Shown one piece after another: positions 7,848 through 9,726 of a stretch of DNA of 9,726 nt. Origin of the DNA: T1Sed10-7 sp046483565 (lineage in GTDB: Bacteria > Actinomycetota > Nitriliruptoria > Nitriliruptorales > Nitriliruptoraceae); NCBI GenBank assembly GCA_046483565.1, contig JAWOCZ010000016.1:1-9726 (forward strand), read 5' to 3'. Below the pieces are notes generated by a model that saw only the letters and a list, made by a program, of their open reading frames with translations, did not search any database and had not been told where the DNA came from. Position numbers and translations under genes: made by a program. The stretch's first letter is position 1. Each line of letters opens with the position of its first letter.

Positions 7848-7911
7848 GCCCGGTCCCGCGGCCACGCGGCCCGGGCAGCGCTCGTCGTCGGGGACGGGGA
7901 GACCCCCGTCC
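7848..7911 (-). promoter_or_regulatory. Two tandem hairpins in the glmU leader
   Basis: The first, transcribed first, is a perfect 8-bp stem with a 4-base loop: arms 7892-7899 (GGACGGGG) and 7904-7911. The second is a two-part stem: outer arms 7848-7853 (GCCCGG) and 7871-7876, inner arms 7856-7860 (CCGCG) and 7865-7869, 4-base loop, with a 2-base and a 1-base bulge. The second ends about 10 bases before the glmU Shine-Dalgarno. The arrangement could affect ribosome access or attenuate transcription. It does not resemble the glmS ribozyme and no ligand can be inferred. In GC-rich sequence, part of this could be chance. Confidence 0.4.
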
Positions 7912-7926
7912 GTTCGCCTCCCCCGG

Positions 7927-7932
7927 ACGCTA
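7927..7932 (-). promoter_or_regulatory. Possible -10 element for glmU (TAGCGT)
   Basis: TAGCGT on the minus strand, in the same octamer CTAGCGTC as upstream of prs. A start about 7 bases downstream would give a leader of about 90 bases containing both hairpins. No clear -35 was seen. Confidence 0.35.
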
Positions 7933-7938
7933 GCGACC

Positions 7939-7977
7939 GGCGGCTGCCGTGCCGCCCACCACCGGGCCCAGGCCCGG
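7939..7977. other. Two inverted repeats in the glmU-USP divergent region
   Basis: Arms GGCGGC (7939-7944) and GCCGCC (7951-7956) make a 6-bp stem with a 6-base loop. Immediately beyond, CCGGGCC (7962-7968) and GGCCCGG (7971-7977) make a near-continuous palindrome. They lie between the two divergent genes and could be operator-like sites or part of the stress-gene leader. The 227-base region 7831-8057 holds no tRNA or small gene that I can support. Confidence 0.3.
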
Positions 7978-8057
7978 AGTTCCCGTCGGGGACCTCGGAC
8001 CCTGGCCCGGCGAGCCGTCCTGCGCGACGATGAGCTCACCTGCGAGGAGGGTGCTGG

Positions 8058-8960
8058 ATGGTCACCGATCTCAGGAACTCCATCCCTGCCGGAGCGATGC
8101 TCGTCGCCGTCGACACCTCGGACTGCTCACGCCTGGCCCTGGAGTGGGCCGCAGCGATGGCGCGTCTGCTCGACGTCCCGCTGCGTGCGGTCCAGGCGTG
8201 GCAGTACCCCACGGACACGGTCTGGTGGCCCGGTCGTGCGCAGTTGCCCGACGCCGAAGCAGCCGATGAACGACTGACCGAGGAGCTGACGGCACTGCTC
8301 GATGAGGTGGTCGGCGACGCCAGCGACCTGGACGTCGGTGTGGACGTGGTCCGCGGACCGACGAGCGCCGCGCTGCTCCACCTGGCCGAGGGGCACGCCT
8401 CGATGATCGTGGTGGGCTCGCGTGGACTCGGGGGCTTCCGGGGTCTGCTGCTCGGCTCCGTCAGCCGGCAGCTGTGCGAGCACGCTCCCTGCCCGGTGAC
8501 GGTGGTCCGCCACCTTCCGGAGGACCGTGACCTCCGGCTCGAGACGATCCTGGTCGGCGTCGACGGATCCGGTCACGCGGCCCGGGCGCTGGCGCATGCC
8601 GGTGACCTGGCCGAGCGCACGGGCGCCCGCATCATCGCGGTCCACGCGGCGCACGGACCCGTGCCCGATGCCAGCGTGCAGCCACTGGCGACGCGGCGCC
8701 GCAGCCTGCCCGAACTGCTGGAGGACTGGTGCACCCCGCTCCACGTCCGCGGATTGGACGATCACGAGTCGGTGATCGCCGAGGGCGACCCGCGGACCGC
8801 CCTGCTGGACGTGGCGGAGGAGCGCGGCGCGGACCTGGTCGTGATCGGTTCGCGCGGGCTCGGCCCGGTGTCCAAGCTGGTCCTCGGCAGTGTGGCCAGT
8901 TCGCTGATCCACCACAGCCGCATCCCGGTCACGGTGGTGCCGCCGATGCCCGAACGCTGA
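8058..8960 (+). CDS. Tandem-domain universal stress protein (UspA family)
   Basis: This 300-residue cytoplasmic protein contains two UspA domains (about 12-152 and 160-295), a form common in actinobacteria, where such proteins respond to hypoxia, starvation or redox stress. Both domains keep the ATP-binding pattern G-x2-G-x9-G-S: GSRG...GS at 120-134 and again at 264-278. Both also open with the expected strand ending in Asp (LVAVDTS, 15-21; ILVGVDGS, 164-171). It should therefore bind ATP at both sites. There is no membrane segment or extra catalytic domain. ATG at 8058 is well supported by GAGGAGG seven bases upstream (8044-8050). It is divergent from glmU across a palindrome-rich region; I see no clear plus-strand -10 element. 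It converges on the dehydrogenase gene. Family membership is secure, the specific stress unknown. Confidence 0.95.
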   Translation: MVTDLRNSIPAGAMLVAVDTSDCSRLALEWAAAMARLLDVPLRAVQAWQYPTDTVWWPGRAQLPDAEAADERLTEELTALLDEVVGDASDLDVGVDVVRGPTSAALLHLAEGHASMIVVGSRGLGGFRGLLLGSVSRQLCEHAPCPVTVVRHLPEDRDLRLETILVGVDGSGHAARALAHAGDLAERTGARIIAVHAAHGPVPDASVQPLATRRRSLPELLEDWCTPLHVRGLDDHESVIAEGDPRTALLDVAEERGADLVVIGSRGLGPVSKLVLGSVASSLIHHSRIPVTVVPPMPER

Positions 8961-8996
8961 GGCGGCGCTGCGAGCTCACGTCAACGAGGCACGCCC

Positions 8997-9044
8997 GCAC
9001 CCGGTCCGGAGCCTGCTCACCGGGCTGGCCCACCGTCCGGGTGC
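8997..9044 (+). terminator. Weak candidate 3' hairpin after the USP gene
   Basis: GCACCCGG (8997-9004) and CCGGGTGC (9037-9044) form a perfect 8-bp stem beginning 36 bases after the USP stop. The 32-base loop is long, though it can form a small internal AGCC/GGCT stem. It may be the USP transcript end or only an inner part of the convergent region. Confidence 0.3.
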
Positions 9045-9086
9045 ACCTCGCACCTGGCCGTCCCGCACTTCCTCTCGGTGGTGGAA

Positions 9087-9124
9087 GCGGGTCCGCGACG
9101 CCATCTCGGTCGTCGCGGACCCGC
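9087..9124. terminator. Perfect 14-bp hairpin between convergent genes, bidirectional terminator
   Basis: Arms 9087-9100 (GCGGGTCCGCGACG) and 9111-9124 (CGTCGCGGACCCGC) are exact reverse complements around a 10-base loop. The hairpin sits 12 bases past the dehydrogenase stop and 126 bases past the USP stop, so it can terminate both. No U-tract follows on either strand, as is usual for actinobacterial terminators. Confidence 0.8.
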
Positions 9125-9136
9125 GGTCAGAGAGCG

Positions 9137-9726
9137 TTACTGGATCACCATGCCGCCGTCGATCATCAGCAGCTGTCCGGTCATGTAGTCGCTCTCCGGG
9201 CTCGCCAGGAACGAAGCCGTCCCCACGATGTCCTCGGGGTAGGAGTAGCGCTTCATGAGGATCATGTTCTCCGCGAGGCTGTCCATCGACTCGCCGTGCT
9301 TCTCGAACTTGCCGATCTCGACCAGATCACGGTCGAGCTGCTCCCACATCTCCGTGCGGACCACCCCGGGCCCGTACCCGTTCACGGTGATGTTGTGCTC
9401 GATCAACGCCTTCGCGCTGCCCTTGATGAGGCCGAGGACCGCGTGCTGGCTCATGGAGTACACGACCACGTCGTCGAAGGCTTCGCGGGAGAGGATCGAG
9501 CCCACGTTGATGATCTTGTACGGGTAGTCCTGCTTGCCCTGCGCCACCATCTGGGCGGTCACCGCCTGCATCACGTTGAGCTTGCCCCAGGCGTTCACAT
9601 CGGTGATCCGCTCGTAGTTCTCCCGCGTGATGTCCTGGAAGAACAGGGGCTTGTTGATGCCGGCGTTGTTGAGCAGGACGTTGACGCTGCCGAAGGCCTC
9701 CACGGTGTGGGCGACCGCCGCCTTCG
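9137..9726 (-). CDS. Short-chain dehydrogenase, acetoin/diacetyl reductase-like (5' end cut; YxxxK has Gln)
   Basis: About 195 C-terminal residues are visible; the N-terminal nucleotide-binding TGxxxGxG motif lies off the right edge. SDR landmarks present are NNAG, the structural Asn in VNAWG, catalytic Ser in NVGSIL 13 residues before Tyr, and the C-terminal block VNGYGPGVVRTEMW. The ending SDYMTGQLLMIDGGMV closely resembles acetoin/diacetyl (2,3-butanediol) reductases. The active-site motif reads YSMSQ (9460-9446) rather than YxxxK, so the Lys that normally binds the nicotinamide ribose and lowers the Tyr pKa is Gln. The enzyme may be altered, inactive or acting on something else. Three sampled 60-base rows give about 58% GC against about 72% in the USP gene. 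Third positions are still mostly G or C, however, so this reflects its Met/Asn/Ile/Lys/Tyr-rich composition. TAA stop at 9139-9137, followed at once by the strong hairpin. Family secure, substrate uncertain. Confidence 0.9.
   Translation of the reverse strand, partial: KAAVAHTVEAFGSVNVLLNNAGINKPLFFQDITRENYERITDVNAWGKLNVMQAVTAQMVAQGKQDYPYKIINVGSILSREAFDDVVVYSMSQHAVLGLIKGSAKALIEHNITVNGYGPGVVRTEMWEQLDRDLVEIGKFEKHGESMDSLAENMILMKRYSYPEDIVGTASFLASPESDYMTGQLLMIDGGMVIQ

Noticed and set aside
7886..7993. Ten-base direct repeat CGTCGGGGAC at 7886-7895 and 7984-7993
   Set aside because: In GC-rich intergenic sequence of this length such a match is reasonably likely by chance, and one copy is part of the glmU leader hairpin.
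7831..8057. tRNA gene upstream of glmU, as found in some actinobacteria
   Set aside because: No T-arm GGTTCRA-like motif, CCA end or cloverleaf pairing is visible on either strand.
9137..9726. Lower GC of the dehydrogenase gene as a sign of recent horizontal transfer
   Set aside because: Third codon positions remain mostly G or C like the neighbours; the lower GC comes from amino-acid composition. No mobile element or tRNA flanks it.

Overview
The window is a high-GC stretch (60-base samples in the genes run near 72% GC, and codon third positions are almost all G or C) of an actinobacterial type. The gene order glmU-prs-rplY(ctc)-pth-...-mfd, a DUF4191 membrane protein, a two-domain universal stress protein, TTG/GTG starts and U-tract-free hairpin terminators all fit Actinomycetota. 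I cannot place the genus; a deep-branching, non-Streptomyces, non-Mycobacterium lineage is a guess.

Layout. From 7830 down to the left edge, six genes run on the minus strand: glmU (UDP-GlcNAc synthesis), prs (PRPP synthase), rplY/ctc (ribosomal protein bL25), pth (peptidyl-tRNA hydrolase), a DUF4191 two-helix membrane protein, and mfd (transcription-repair coupling factor, cut by the left edge). Gaps are 73, 240, 57, 48 and 45 bases, so pth-DUF4191-mfd, probably with rplY, look co-transcribed. The 240-base prs-rplY gap holds two hairpins and may be a partial transcriptional break. To the right of glmU a 227-base divergent region carries several strong inverted repeats. Then comes a plus-strand tandem universal stress protein gene (8058-8960), a convergent intergenic region with a perfect 14-bp inverted repeat, and the 3' part of a minus-strand short-chain dehydrogenase of the acetoin/diacetyl reductase type, cut by the right edge.

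How the genes work together. GlmU supplies UDP-GlcNAc for cell wall synthesis and Prs supplies PRPP for nucleotides, His and Trp. bL25 and Pth serve the ribosome and tRNA recycling, and Mfd rescues stalled RNA polymerase and recruits repair. This is a conserved housekeeping cluster, not a mobile or defence island. The USP and the dehydrogenase are separate accessory/stress genes.

I found no tRNA, CRISPR, IS element or phage gene, and no convincing undescribed system. The points most worth a second look are: the dehydrogenase has Gln in place of the catalytic Lys of YxxxK; the only two CTAG tetramers in the window sit in the same octamer upstream of glmU and prs; the glmU leader can fold into two stacked hairpins; and the DUF4191 gene sits in an unusual place between pth and mfd.
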